Assembly (NCBI GenBank): GCA_030158305.1
Contig: JAOATE010000050.1
Coordinates: forward strand, 1 to 64,000
DNA length: 64,000 nucleotides
Direction of reading: 5' to 3'
Origin: Burkholderiaceae bacterium
GTDB taxonomy: Bacteria > Pseudomonadota > Gammaproteobacteria > Burkholderiales > Burkholderiaceae_B
This document shows, piece after piece, positions 16,965-25,611 of this stretch. The translations under genes were made by a program, and so were the position numbers. The notes beneath the pieces are model-generated. The model ran no database searches. It saw nothing but the letters and a program-made list of their open reading frames with translations, and had not been told where the DNA came from. Positions within the stretch are counted from its first letter, which is position 1. Each line of letters opens with the position of its first letter.

Positions 16965-17843
16965 CTTGATCAAGTCCACGATGCTCGAAAAGTCCAGTTG
17001 ACCATTTCCCTGTGCGCTATGCAGCGCAAACAAATTGCGCGCAAGCTCACCCAAGGCAATAACAGAACCCGTGCTGATTGCGGCTTCGGATGCTAGACCT
17101 AAGTCCTTTAGCATGAGATCCACCCCAAAGCCGCCTGCATAGCCTTTTGAGGCGGGGACATTTTCCATGACGCCCGGCCAAGGGTTGTATTTTTCAATCG
17201 ACCAGTTGCAACCTGAGCTTTTGGAAATAATCTCAGAAAGAACTTTGGGATCCAGCCCGTTGGCTACACCGAGCGCAAGCGCCTCTGCTGTCCCTGCCAT
17301 CGCAATACCTAGCAGCATATTGTTCGCAATCTTGGCGACTTGGCCTGCACCCGCGGTACCCGCATGGAAAATATTTTTACCCATTTTTTCAAGTATGGGT
17401 CTCGCCCGCTCGAGGTCGCTCGTGTGGCCACCCACGATAAACGTCAACGTGCCAGCGATGGCTCCGCCTGTCCCCCCCGAGACAGGTGCGTCGATCATGC
17501 TGAGTCCCTTTTGTGCGGCGGCTTCGGCCACGCGACGGGCGCTGTCGGCAGCAATGGTGCTGCAATCAATGACGAGAGCGTTTTTAGGACATTGCATGAG
17601 CAAGCCCTTTTCACCAAGGTAAAGCGCTTCGACATGCTTGCTCGCTGGCAACATGGTGATGACGATTTCTGCATCTTCGACGGCTTGGGCTGCAGAGGCT
17701 GCCCCTTGAGCACCTTTCTCGACCAGTGTGGCAACAGATTGCGCCATCAAGTCAAACACCTTGAGTGAGTGTCCCGCTTTCAAAAGGTTGGCGGCCATGG
17801 GGGCGCCCATATTGCCTAAACCGATAAACGCAATCTTGCTCAT
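16953..17843 (-). CDS. mmsB: 3-hydroxyisobutyrate dehydrogenase
   Basis: 296 aa. N-terminal Rossmann motif GLGNMGAPMAANLLKAGH, the substrate signature DAPVSGGTGGA near residue 120, and the catalytic Lys in GQVAKIANNMLLG near residue 170 identify the beta-hydroxyacid dehydrogenase family, and the overall pattern fits MmsB. It oxidises 3-hydroxyisobutyrate to methylmalonate semialdehyde with NAD in valine breakdown. It is the last of three overlapping genes (4-bp overlap upstream) encoding consecutive steps. Confidence 0.92.
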   Translation of the reverse strand: MSKIAFIGLGNMGAPMAANLLKAGHSLKVFDLMAQSVATLVEKGAQGAASAAQAVEDAEIVITMLPASKHVEALYLGEKGLLMQCPKNALVIDCSTIAADSARRVAEAAAQKGLSMIDAPVSGGTGGAIAGTLTFIVGGHTSDLERARPILEKMGKNIFHAGTAGAGQVAKIANNMLLGIAMAGTAEALALGVANGLDPKVLSEIISKSSGCNWSIEKYNPWPGVMENVPASKGYAGGFGVDLMLKDLGLASEAAISTGSVIALGELARNLFALHSAQGNGQLDFSSIVDLIKREP

Positions 17844-19042
17844 GCTGAATCTCCGAGACGATACAAAGGGTGCTGTTCTGCTGGAAAAGGAAGTGAAAAG
17901 AATTTTTTAACCCACTGCTCGTCGGCTTGAGCAAGTGTGGGTGGATTCCACTTTGGCTGTTTATCTTTGTCAATCAACAAGGCTCGAATACCTTCGGCGA
18001 AGTCGCCGTGCGCGGCTGCCATGAGTCCAGCAAGCCATTCGACACGGTAGACCTCTGCCAAAGACAGGAGTTTGTTATGCGCAAGTAGTGCAAAGGTTAA
18101 TCGTGCAGAGCCAGGTGATCCATGAGCCAGTGTTTTTGCGGCACGCTGCAGCCATGGGTCTTGGTGATCGGCAAGTTTTAAAATACTGTTCACGATTCGC
18201 TCAAGATCTACGCCACCACACAATTGACGAATCAAGCCAAAATGCTCTTGCAGGGGTTTATTGGCAGAATCAGGCAAGGTGTTCAGGCCTGAGAGCAATA
18301 GGTGAAGCTGGTCGTGATTGCTTGCCAGGTCTTTGCGAGCAAGTTCGGTCAAGGCTGACGTTGTCGTCTCAGACACGTTTTTCCAAGATTGTGTCGTCAA
18401 GGCTTCTAAAAGATTTTTCCAATCATCTCTTCGGAGATGATAATCCGCCATACCCGCAAACAGTGCGTCATTTGCGCCCAATTGTGCACCTGTCAAGCCG
18501 AGAAACAAGCCTGCATTGCCTGGTATGCGATTGAGCAGCCAGGTTCCACCCACGTCAGGAAACAGGCCAATTGAGATTTCAGGCATCGCCATGCGTGTCG
18601 TCTCAGTGACCACACGATGGCTTGCTCCCATCATGAGGCCCATACCTCCTCCCATCACGATCCCGTCTCCCCAAACCAATATAGGCTTAGGAAAGGTGTG
18701 AATGCGGTAGTCCAGCGCATATTCTTCAGCGAAAAACGTTGCGGCATACGTATTGTTGACAGGAGTACCAGAAGAATTTTCAGTCATGCTGTGATGAAGC
18801 GAGTGCAAATCGCCACCAGCGCAAAATGCTTTGTCTCCTGAGCCCCTCAGAATCACAATTGCGATAGAAGCATCTTGAGCCCACTGATCAAGCCGCTGAC
18901 TCAGCAGACGGGTCATCTCGAGTGAGAGACCGTTGAGTGTTTTCGGGGCGTTGAGTTGAGCAATTCCAATCTTGCTTTTGCCGACACAGGTCAATTCTTC
19001 AAAAATCACTAAATCTGTCACGTTGTCCAATACTGCGTTCAT
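17840..19042 (-). CDS. 3-hydroxyisobutyryl-CoA hydrolase (HIBCH-like, crotonase fold)
   Basis: 400 aa, too long for a simple enoyl-CoA hydratase and right for the HIBCH family. It shows SGDKAFCAGGDL, IVMGGGMGLMMGASHRVV, the family segment MPEISIGLFPDVGGTWLLNR, and a C-terminal half (from about residue 270) that is specific to the hydrolases. The reaction is hydrolysis of 3-hydroxyisobutyryl-CoA to free acid, between the acyl-CoA dehydrogenase and MmsB steps of valine degradation. 4-bp overlaps with both neighbours support one transcript. Confidence 0.88.
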   Translation of the reverse strand: MNAVLDNVTDLVIFEELTCVGKSKIGIAQLNAPKTLNGLSLEMTRLLSQRLDQWAQDASIAIVILRGSGDKAFCAGGDLHSLHHSMTENSSGTPVNNTYAATFFAEEYALDYRIHTFPKPILVWGDGIVMGGGMGLMMGASHRVVTETTRMAMPEISIGLFPDVGGTWLLNRIPGNAGLFLGLTGAQLGANDALFAGMADYHLRRDDWKNLLEALTTQSWKNVSETTTSALTELARKDLASNHDQLHLLLSGLNTLPDSANKPLQEHFGLIRQLCGGVDLERIVNSILKLADHQDPWLQRAAKTLAHGSPGSARLTFALLAHNKLLSLAEVYRVEWLAGLMAAAHGDFAEGIRALLIDKDKQPKWNPPTLAQADEQWVKKFFSLPFPAEQHPLYRLGDSA

Positions 19043-20193
19043 TTCAGGTCTCCATCTTTTTCTAATAATTGGCGCGCAATAATGACACGCATGATCTCGT
19101 TTGTCCCCTCTAAAATCTGGTGCACACGTGTGTCACGTACGAATCGCTCAAGTGGGTAGTCTTTCAAGTATCCATAACCACCAAGCAGTTGCTGCGCGTC
19201 CAGGCAAACAGCAAAGCCGGTATCGGTCGCAAAGCGTTTAGCCATTGCACAATAGGTTGAGGCGTCGGCAGCACCTGCATCAAGCTTGCATGCAGCAAGG
19301 CGCACCATTTGTCTGGCTGCCACCGTGTGCGTCACCATGTCAGCAAATTTGAATTGCAATGCCTGAAAGCTGGTCAGAGCTTGATTAAATTGCTTGCGAC
19401 CTTGCATGTAAGTCCGTGCCGTTTCGATGGCGCCTTGAGCTGCGCCAACGGAACAGCTCGCAATGTTGATTCGCCCTCCGTCCAAACCGCGCATGGCGAT
19501 TTTGAAGCCCTCACCCTCTTGACCCAGTAAATGATCAATGGGGACCTCCACATTCTCAAAGCTAATTGCGCGCGTGCTTTGGCTGTTCCATCCCATTTTG
19601 CGTTCTTTGCGACCATAGGTGATACCCGTGGAGTGAGCAGGAACAGCAAAGGCGGAAATGCCACTTGCTCCTGCGGCACCTGTTCGCGCCATGACAATTA
19701 AAAGATCTGTCTCACCAGCGCCTGAGATAAACGCTTTAGAGCCATTGAGAATGTAACGGTCCTGGTGAAGCACCGCAGTTGTCCGCAGTGACGCTGCATC
19801 AGAGCCAGATTCTGGTTCGGTCAGGCAATAAGAGGCGAGCTTTTCACCTCTGGAGAGAAAGGGTCCCCAGTGTTCGCGCAAGCTGTGACTTCCCCACTGT
19901 CCCACCATCCACGTTGCCATATTGTGAATTGTCAGAAAAGCAGTCGTTGATGGATCAATCGCTGCCATTTCTTCAAATATCAGGCTGGCATCCAAACGTG
20001 AAAGACCAAGTCCGCCAATTTCTACGCAAGCATAAAGGCCACATAAACCGAGTGCGCCTGCCTCACGGAGTGCGTCGCGTGGAAATATTTCTTCTTGGTC
20101 CCAGTGGGCTGCATGTGGTGCAAAGACCCCTTGCGCAAAGTCTCTTGCAAGCTGAACGAAGGCCTGTTGCTCATCGTTAAGTTCGATATCCAT
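19039..20193 (-). CDS. Acyl-CoA dehydrogenase, probable isobutyryl-CoA dehydrogenase
   Basis: 384 aa. Family motifs are SYCLTEPESGSDAASLRT for FAD and substrate contact, FISGAGETDLLIVMART, the LGGYGYLKDYPLERFVRD segment and LEGTNEIMR, whose Glu is the catalytic base position. It oxidises a short branched acyl-CoA using FAD, passing electrons to ETF. The specificity for isobutyryl-CoA is inferred from the two genes downstream. The start is ATG 20193 with AGGAGATC 5 bases before it. First gene of the valine-degradation trio. Confidence 0.88.
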   Translation of the reverse strand: MDIELNDEQQAFVQLARDFAQGVFAPHAAHWDQEEIFPRDALREAGALGLCGLYACVEIGGLGLSRLDASLIFEEMAAIDPSTTAFLTIHNMATWMVGQWGSHSLREHWGPFLSRGEKLASYCLTEPESGSDAASLRTTAVLHQDRYILNGSKAFISGAGETDLLIVMARTGAAGASGISAFAVPAHSTGITYGRKERKMGWNSQSTRAISFENVEVPIDHLLGQEGEGFKIAMRGLDGGRINIASCSVGAAQGAIETARTYMQGRKQFNQALTSFQALQFKFADMVTHTVAARQMVRLAACKLDAGAADASTYCAMAKRFATDTGFAVCLDAQQLLGGYGYLKDYPLERFVRDTRVHQILEGTNEIMRVIIARQLLEKDGDLK

Positions 20194-20244
20194 CCTGATC
20201 TCCTGTTGTCAGTCGGGGGTTGTCCCCTCTTGTGTGGCCACGAC

Positions 20245-20607
20245 TCATGACTGAGTCAGGTCATTGACTGGCATTTTCTTTTTGATATTTCTGGTTTTTT
20301 CACGATGTGCTGCACGACGTCTTCTGGCTATTTTTGGATCAACGCGCAAGGGGGCGTAAATTTCGACGCGATCATTGTCTTGAAGTAGCTGATGATGGGG
20401 GTAATGCTTGCCAAAAATCCCCAAGGATAAAGACTCTAAAGTGTTTTCTGGAAAGTCAGCTAAATAACCAGCAGAAATAATGGATTGAGCAATTGTGCTG
20501 CCCGCTGGTAAAGAAAGCTCACGTTGCCATAACCGTCCAGCTGTCGAGGTAACCACAGTGATGCGGATGATTCCGTCTGAGTGAGTGGGCTTGGTCACTT
20601 CATTCAT
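20245..20607 (-). CDS. rnfH: RnfH family ubiquitin-like protein
   Basis: 120 aa from ATG 20607, whose first bases overlap the ratA stop (ATGA); the longer frame uses a TTG at 20619. The fold is beta-grasp-like: ITVVTSTAGRLWQRELSLPAG followed by a helix and RVEIYAPLRVDPKIARRRRA, the hallmark end of the UPF0125/RnfH family. The basic tail after residue 90 is common in the family. The function is not established in general; it is nearly always next to ratA. Confidence 0.87.
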   Translation of the reverse strand: MNEVTKPTHSDGIIRITVVTSTAGRLWQRELSLPAGSTIAQSIISAGYLADFPENTLESLSLGIFGKHYPHHQLLQDNDRVEIYAPLRVDPKIARRRRAAHREKTRNIKKKMPVNDLTQS

Positions 20608-21038
20608 TCGCCATAGCAAGACAGCGCTCGCTGAGTAAAAGAGTCAATAAAACTCGTCGCGATACGATTAAAAATGGGCCCGACCAATGTTTCAAGTGCG
20701 CGATTTGAAAATGCATAGTTCAATGTAAACAGTACCTTACAGGCATCTTCTGATAAAGATATGAACTGCCACTTGCCTGTTAATTCAGAGAATGGACCAT
20801 CGACAAGCTGAAGTTCTATACAGTTTGGATACTGATGGACATTACGCGTGGTAAAGGTTTGCTTGATACCAGCCAAGGCAATAGTGATTGAGGCTTGCAT
20901 TCCCTGAGCGTCACGCGCAGATACTGTAGCACCGCCACACCAGGGCATAAATTGAGGGTATTTCTCAACATCCGCAACAAGGTCAAACATTTGGCTGGCA
21001 CTGTGCGGCACAAGAACAGAACGCTCTACGGAATGCAT
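20604..21038 (-). CDS. ratA: RatA family START-like (coenzyme Q-binding/Coq10-type) protein
   Basis: 144 aa. The opening VERSVLVPHSASQMFDLVADVEKYPQFMPWC is cut here to its core VADVEKYPQFMPWC, which marks the RatA/Coq10 START domain, and the hydrophobic cavity strands and C-terminal amphipathic helix (IFNRIATSFIDSFTQRA) follow. E. coli RatA was described as a ribosome-association toxin, while Coq10 relatives bind ubiquinone; the role here is not resolved. Translationally coupled to rnfH. In related bacteria smpB normally lies divergently beside it; here smpB is about 6 kb away. Confidence 0.88.
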   Translation of the reverse strand: MHSVERSVLVPHSASQMFDLVADVEKYPQFMPWCGGATVSARDAQGMQASITIALAGIKQTFTTRNVHQYPNCIELQLVDGPFSELTGKWQFISLSEDACKVLFTLNYAFSNRALETLVGPIFNRIATSFIDSFTQRALSCYGE

Positions 21039-21116
21039 TGTTAATCACTATTGGCTAGAATGATGGGATTTTACCGTTAGACGTTAATCTTAGGGAGCGT
21101 CTGTCAGCTTGAATTA

Positions 21117-21145
21117 GGCTGAATCACATAGGGCTGAACCACATG
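21117..21145 (+). repeat. Imperfect tandem 14-mer overlapping a start codon
   Basis: GGCTGAATCACATA (21117-21130) and GGCTGAACCACATG (21132-21145) differ at two positions with a period of 15. The second copy contains the ATG of the MltD-like gene (21143). Confidence 0.5.
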
Positions 21146-22285
21146 AATCGTTTCATGTCTTTGCGCATAGCGTGCGCAAGTACGAATAAGGCCTTTCTTT
21201 CCACAGTCTTTTGTTTTTTTGTCATCCTTTCTGGATGTGCTTACATTGGGCAGTCCGCAGCGGATGATTTAGATGCCCAACAATTGAGCGCATCTCAGGT
21301 GCAGCCTGTCAGTATCTGGGTGGCCATGCAAGGCAGCTTTGCCTTGGCGCCGCTAGATACGCCTCTTGTCGCGCGTCAAATCAAGCATTATTCGGCGAGC
21401 GGAACACATCTTCAACAATCGCTAACGCTTGCTAGGCCATACTTATTTTTTGTATTAGAAGAAGTCAAAAAGCGCAATATGCCGGCAGAATTGGCTTTGC
21501 TTCCTTTTTTGGAAAGCAGTTTTAATGTGCGTCGTGGAAAGGGGCTGAATCCAGCTGGTTTGTGGGGCTTAATGCCTGTAGCAGCCCGCCACCTTAATTT
21601 GGCGAATACGCCGTTTAAAGATGACCGTCGCGACATCGTGCGCTCCACAGAAGCTGCATTGGATCTCATGCAAGAACTTTACGCAAAATATGGAGACTGG
21701 CATATTGCCCTCGCCGCCTATAACTGGGGCCCTGGCAATGTTTCTAAAGCGATCGAACACAACAAACGTAGAAAGCTTCCTATTCACTATCTCAGTCTGA
21801 ATATGCCTGCAGAAACGCTTGTATTTGTCCCTAAACTTCTCGCGCTGCGACAAATTATTGAAAATCCCTCTCAATTTAATGTGGCCTTGCCAGAGATTCC
21901 CAATACACCTTATTTTGCACAAATTGAAGTCACGCACGCCATTGATATTGGTGTTGTTTTAAAACTAGCCGATATCTCGAGCGATGAGTTTATTGATTTG
22001 AACCCATCTTTTAACAAGCCCCTGATTCCTGCTGGACAAAATCAAATGCTGCTCTTGCCGGTCACAAAAATCGCACATTTTGAAAAGCAATACCGTCAAT
22101 ACGATCAACCACTTTCACAGTGGCGATCAATCATTGTGGATCAGTCTCAAACACTAGATGTCCTAGCAAAGAAATGGGGTGTGGATGCCAACCGGACTCG
22201 TCAAATGAATCACTTACGCATGGGAACTAGCTTGCAAGCAGGTGCAATGATCATGATTCCCAAGCCAAGTTTGAAAGACGATTGA
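21143..22285 (+). CDS. mltD: MltD-like membrane-bound lytic murein transglycosylase (lipoprotein)
   Basis: 380 aa. A signal peptide with lipobox ILSGC gives lipid anchoring at Cys32. The SLT/goose-lysozyme-like catalytic domain at about residues 90-230 has Glu124 in LLPFLESSFNV, then GLNPAGLWGLMP and AAYNWGPGNV, which are standard family 1D motifs. A degenerate LysM-like module lies near residues 330-375 (a DVLAKKWGVDANRTRQMN segment). It cleaves peptidoglycan glycan strands, forming 1,6-anhydro ends, in the periplasm. It converges on the O-acetylation cassette. No strong ribosome site is seen; ATG 21155 is an alternative start. Confidence 0.88.
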   Translation: MNRFMSLRIACASTNKAFLSTVFCFFVILSGCAYIGQSAADDLDAQQLSASQVQPVSIWVAMQGSFALAPLDTPLVARQIKHYSASGTHLQQSLTLARPYLFFVLEEVKKRNMPAELALLPFLESSFNVRRGKGLNPAGLWGLMPVAARHLNLANTPFKDDRRDIVRSTEAALDLMQELYAKYGDWHIALAAYNWGPGNVSKAIEHNKRRKLPIHYLSLNMPAETLVFVPKLLALRQIIENPSQFNVALPEIPNTPYFAQIEVTHAIDIGVVLKLADISSDEFIDLNPSFNKPLIPAGQNQMLLLPVTKIAHFEKQYRQYDQPLSQWRSIIVDQSQTLDVLAKKWGVDANRTRQMNHLRMGTSLQAGAMIMIPKPSLKDD

Positions 22286-22290
22286 TTTGT

Positions 22291-23751
22291 TCAACGCACC
22301 GGAACAAGCGATAGCGTGTGAGGTGTGCTGCGCATTTGCAAAGCTCGCTCTGTAATGGCACGACTTGCAGAATCGATCCAACTATCGGTAAAGTTTGTGT
22401 AGGTTGTCAGACTGACCGTGCCGAAATTGGGTAGATCTCTTACCCTATCAGGTCTCATCAGCATACGTAACTGGTCTTTTTGATAGAGCATATCAAACAG
22501 ACATTCAAAATCATTTAAAAAGACATATTGATCTTTGAGCGTGCAGGCTTGAAGTTCGCGCTTTGCCAAAACTGAAAGTGTTTTTCGATTGGCTTCTGAG
22601 GGCATCACATCAACCCCTCTTGCGAGCTCGGCACCTGAGAAGCGGCCTACATTGAAGCCATCGATCTGCACGGCATAGCGTGTGCTCTGATCCAGTCCTT
22701 GTATGCGCCAAGTCAAGCTCCTCAGTGCTTCTAGTGACTGATTGCCAAGAAGTTTACTTTGTTCAGCACTATAGAGCATTGGAACGGGGGGCAATGCACT
22801 GGCAACATTGACTGTGGTACCCGTAGTGCGATCGACAGTACTGCGAATTTTTTGGATCTTTTTGGCGTCAGCCCCCACTTGACGAAACTCTGTCTCCATC
22901 GTGGATTGACGAACCGTGCTGTGAATCACACTTGGCTCAAGATCCGCACCAATCTGACGTAAGAACTCAGCTGCCATCACTGCATGGCCGGCTGCGCTCG
23001 GATGAATACGGTCTGGAATCAGTTTGAAATCAGGCTTGGCAGCCGCTGCATTTAACGCTTGTTTCATTGGGTCTTGCCATTGCACCTTGATGACATCTGA
23101 TTTCACACGATGTGCACGCATTTCGGCCACTAGACGCTCAAGTTGTCTCTGGCGATCCCAGAGTTTGGCTTGAGCAGGAATACCCGCGGTGTGCGTCGGC
23201 GTAGGCTCAACCCAAATAATGCGCTGAACGCCACCTTGTCTAAGGCGCTCAATCGTGGCATCAATATTTTGAATAAAAGCAGCATGCGGGCTTCCCGCAG
23301 GATACGCGGCATCATTCATGCCAAAGTTCACGACAACCACTGAAGGCCGTTGTGACAACACGTCTGAGTCAAGTCTATTCAAACCATTGAGCGCTGAATG
23401 ACCACCGATACCTGCATTGATAAACGTCAGGTTCAGATCAGGTCTTCTCAGTAGGAAAAATGCCTCAACATAGCGGCCATAAGTATGCGCTGCAGTAATG
23501 CTGTCCCCTAGCCAAACAATTCGATCTCCGGGCACCAAAAGCAGTCCGTTAGTCGGTCTGGGGCCCGTAGGCAGCTTGGGCGTTTGGGCCTGTGATTCAG
23601 GCGTTGACGATTGTTGAGTGGTATGTGGTGAGGTGCGATCTGTTTGTGCACAGGATGCCATTGTAAAACTCAGGCTTGAGAGCAGACAGACGAGAACGGC
23701 TCTCCCGCGCTGAGTGTATCTAACAGCGACTGCAGACTTTGACGGGGACAT
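22291..23751 (-). CDS. SGNH/GDSL hydrolase lipoprotein, probable glycan O-acetyl esterase or transferase partner
   Basis: 486 aa from ATG 23751, chosen because AGGAG stands 7 bases upstream and a signal peptide with MASC begins there; the 77-residue longer form is basic and unlike a leader. Cys34 would be lipidated. After a Ser/Thr/Pro/Gln linker (35-70), the SGNH domain shows block I GDSI with Ser84, block II Gly in INAGIGGHS, block III FGMND with Asn146, and block V PDRIHP with Asp247 and His250. The catalytic set is complete. Residues about 275-486 form a second part I do not recognise. It is the last gene of the MBOAT-DHHW-SGNH cassette (49-bp gap), suggesting esterase action on an O-acetylated envelope glycan. 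Confidence 0.82.
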   Translation of the reverse strand: MSPSKSAVAVRYTQRGRAVLVCLLSSLSFTMASCAQTDRTSPHTTQQSSTPESQAQTPKLPTGPRPTNGLLLVPGDRIVWLGDSITAAHTYGRYVEAFFLLRRPDLNLTFINAGIGGHSALNGLNRLDSDVLSQRPSVVVVNFGMNDAAYPAGSPHAAFIQNIDATIERLRQGGVQRIIWVEPTPTHTAGIPAQAKLWDRQRQLERLVAEMRAHRVKSDVIKVQWQDPMKQALNAAAAKPDFKLIPDRIHPSAAGHAVMAAEFLRQIGADLEPSVIHSTVRQSTMETEFRQVGADAKKIQKIRSTVDRTTGTTVNVASALPPVPMLYSAEQSKLLGNQSLEALRSLTWRIQGLDQSTRYAVQIDGFNVGRFSGAELARGVDVMPSEANRKTLSVLAKRELQACTLKDQYVFLNDFECLFDMLYQKDQLRMLMRPDRVRDLPNFGTVSLTTYTNFTDSWIDSASRAITERALQMRSTPHTLSLVPVR

Positions 23752-23800
23752 AACATTCTCCTGATAAATCGAAACTGATGTGTAGAGTAGCTGACTAAAC

Positions 23801-25609
23801 TTATTGTGCTTTATCACTGACTGCAGCAGACGCTTGCGTTTTTGCTGCGGCATCCTCTTGCTGCTTGAGACGACGTTTTTCAGCTTCCGTGAGCCAAGCC
23901 GTTGAACTGCCTCGCGCAACTTGGCGCATTCTTTCCTGGTGCGCGCCAGAGTTAGCTGTAATGGTGGCGTTGACAAAAACAAGGTCAGTCACCCCGAACG
24001 TATCTACGATGTCCTGAATATTGCGAGAAACGTAACGATAATCCAGCACCACAACACGATCAAAATGCGGAAGTAGATATGGAGCGAAAGCATTGCCATA
24101 AGAGTTTTTCACGACTAAGGCCGTTCGACCTGTTCCAGCATTTGTGTTTGAAACCAGTAAAGGGATGTCGCCACCTAGGAAAACGATATAGCCCCTACTC
24201 TTTTCAGCGAAAAAGGGCTGAGGCATCGGTGTTTTCTGTTGTGGGCCGGCATATTGCGTGCCATCGAAGGTCACAGTTGTAGGAACGTAGTAATAAGATT
24301 CCTTGTCGGCATTTCTTAACTCCGGCGCTTGTGTCAAACTCCAAAAGGATCCAGCAACGCCTGGAACTGAGCGTTTACTAAAGGCGGTTAACTCTAATGG
24401 CGTCACTCCATTGGCACGCGCCCAAGCTCGATAGGCATAATAAGCGCCAAGTCCCGTCCAGTGATGGTCAGATTTAAAAAAAAGCGCTTCGTCTTGATGA
24501 CCTTCCATTTCCGTTACAACATCTGCAAAACGCACTTCAGGAAGTAACGCTGCGCGCATCGCCGCTAGATTTTTGGGTTCTGAGGTTGTTTTTGCGCGCG
24601 CTGCAGGTGGCAGATAAAAATGACTGCTTGTCGGAGTCACGACTACCGTTGAGGTCATCCCTGGACGCTTTTTCGCAACGAGCTCCACCCAGGTGTTGAC
24701 TGCATTCGCATAGCCTTGTGCACCGCGGTCTGTTCCTTGAAACATAAATAGCGCTTGTCCCTCATGCAATAAAACTCCACCTACTACATTCAAGGGTTTC
24801 GCCTGCGTAGCCTCCACGGGACTTGACTGCTTTGCTTCTGGGGGCTTGGGTGCGACGACAACAGGCTTGGTGGGCTGAGGAATGATGGGTTTTGGTGGTA
24901 CAGAGTCGATTGACTTGGGCGGAGCAACTGAAGCGATGACCTCAGGTGCTTCATTGGAGGGTTTCACAGAAACCGTCGGGGTCTCTAATGGAAGGTTCAT
25001 TGGGGGAGTCATCTGCGTTGCCGTCTCTTCTTTTTTTTCATTTTCTGAGACTGGATCAACGTTTAGCACTTTGTCAGACCCCGCATTTGAGATGTTGGAA
25101 CTAACAGTTTGTTCATGAGAGATGGGGGGGGTGACAACGACAAGTTCATTGTTCGCTGGCTGATCTGACATCTCAGAAACAGCAACCTCATTCGTGTCAT
25201 GCCTTTGAGTCGGTATATCGGGGGAAGTGTCTTCAGTGGCACTCGCCCACTTAGTAACATCTTCAAAGCCTGTTTCTGCACCTTTAACCTGAACAACACG
25301 ATCGCCAACCTGTACTCCACGGTAAGTACGAATAGCAAATGCTGCTTCAGTCAACCAGCGTCTACCTGGAAAATGGTCTGAGACGTATTTTTCAATTTCT
25401 CTCGTGTAAGAGCCGTCTAAAAGCGTTTGTGATGACAAGGTCGGCCAGTTGGCGAGACGGCGATTTTCAAGCTCGGATACAGATTGATTGAGTCGCAAGG
25501 TCAGCGCAAACAAAACGCCAAAGACGCTGATCAGTCCAATCACCATCAGCGCATGAAATGCGTGATGAGTCGAGCGTGGTGTCATGGCGTGATCGCTGCG
25601 ATTTGTCAT
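23801..25609 (-). CDS. DHHW/AlgJ-like O-acetyltransferase-associated protein
   Basis: 602 aa from ATG 25609, which is 3 bases inside a GTG that overlaps the algI stop; no clear ribosome site, so coupling to algI is likely. A single membrane span at about residues 20-40 puts the rest in the periplasm. Residues about 120-270 are a low-complexity Pro/Glu/Thr/Val/Lys segment that splits the domain. The catalytic-type motif SDHHWTGLGAYYAY lies near residue 381, and the later VVKNSYGNAFAPYL carries the probable Ser, as in AlgJ/AlgX and DHHW-family proteins that accept acetyl groups from an MBOAT protein. Acts with the upstream AlgI-like protein to acetylate a surface polymer; the polymer is unknown. 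Confidence 0.82.
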   Translation of the reverse strand: MTNRSDHAMTPRSTHHAFHALMVIGLISVFGVLFALTLRLNQSVSELENRRLANWPTLSSQTLLDGSYTREIEKYVSDHFPGRRWLTEAAFAIRTYRGVQVGDRVVQVKGAETGFEDVTKWASATEDTSPDIPTQRHDTNEVAVSEMSDQPANNELVVVTPPISHEQTVSSNISNAGSDKVLNVDPVSENEKKEETATQMTPPMNLPLETPTVSVKPSNEAPEVIASVAPPKSIDSVPPKPIIPQPTKPVVVAPKPPEAKQSSPVEATQAKPLNVVGGVLLHEGQALFMFQGTDRGAQGYANAVNTWVELVAKKRPGMTSTVVVTPTSSHFYLPPAARAKTTSEPKNLAAMRAALLPEVRFADVVTEMEGHQDEALFFKSDHHWTGLGAYYAYRAWARANGVTPLELTAFSKRSVPGVAGSFWSLTQAPELRNADKESYYYVPTTVTFDGTQYAGPQQKTPMPQPFFAEKSRGYIVFLGGDIPLLVSNTNAGTGRTALVVKNSYGNAFAPYLLPHFDRVVVLDYRYVSRNIQDIVDTFGVTDLVFVNATITANSGAHQERMRQVARGSSTAWLTEAEKRRLKQQEDAAAKTQASAAVSDKAQ

Positions 25610-25611
25610 CA

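Noticed and set aside
20218-20236. GGGG/CCCC hairpin between rnfH and the acyl-CoA dehydrogenase
   Set aside because: Four-base stem with a short loop and no T-run; likely chance.
23752-23982. 77-residue extension of the SGNH lipoprotein
   Set aside because: It overlaps the 3' end of the DHHW gene, is highly basic, and would bury the signal peptide; AGGAG marks ATG 23751.
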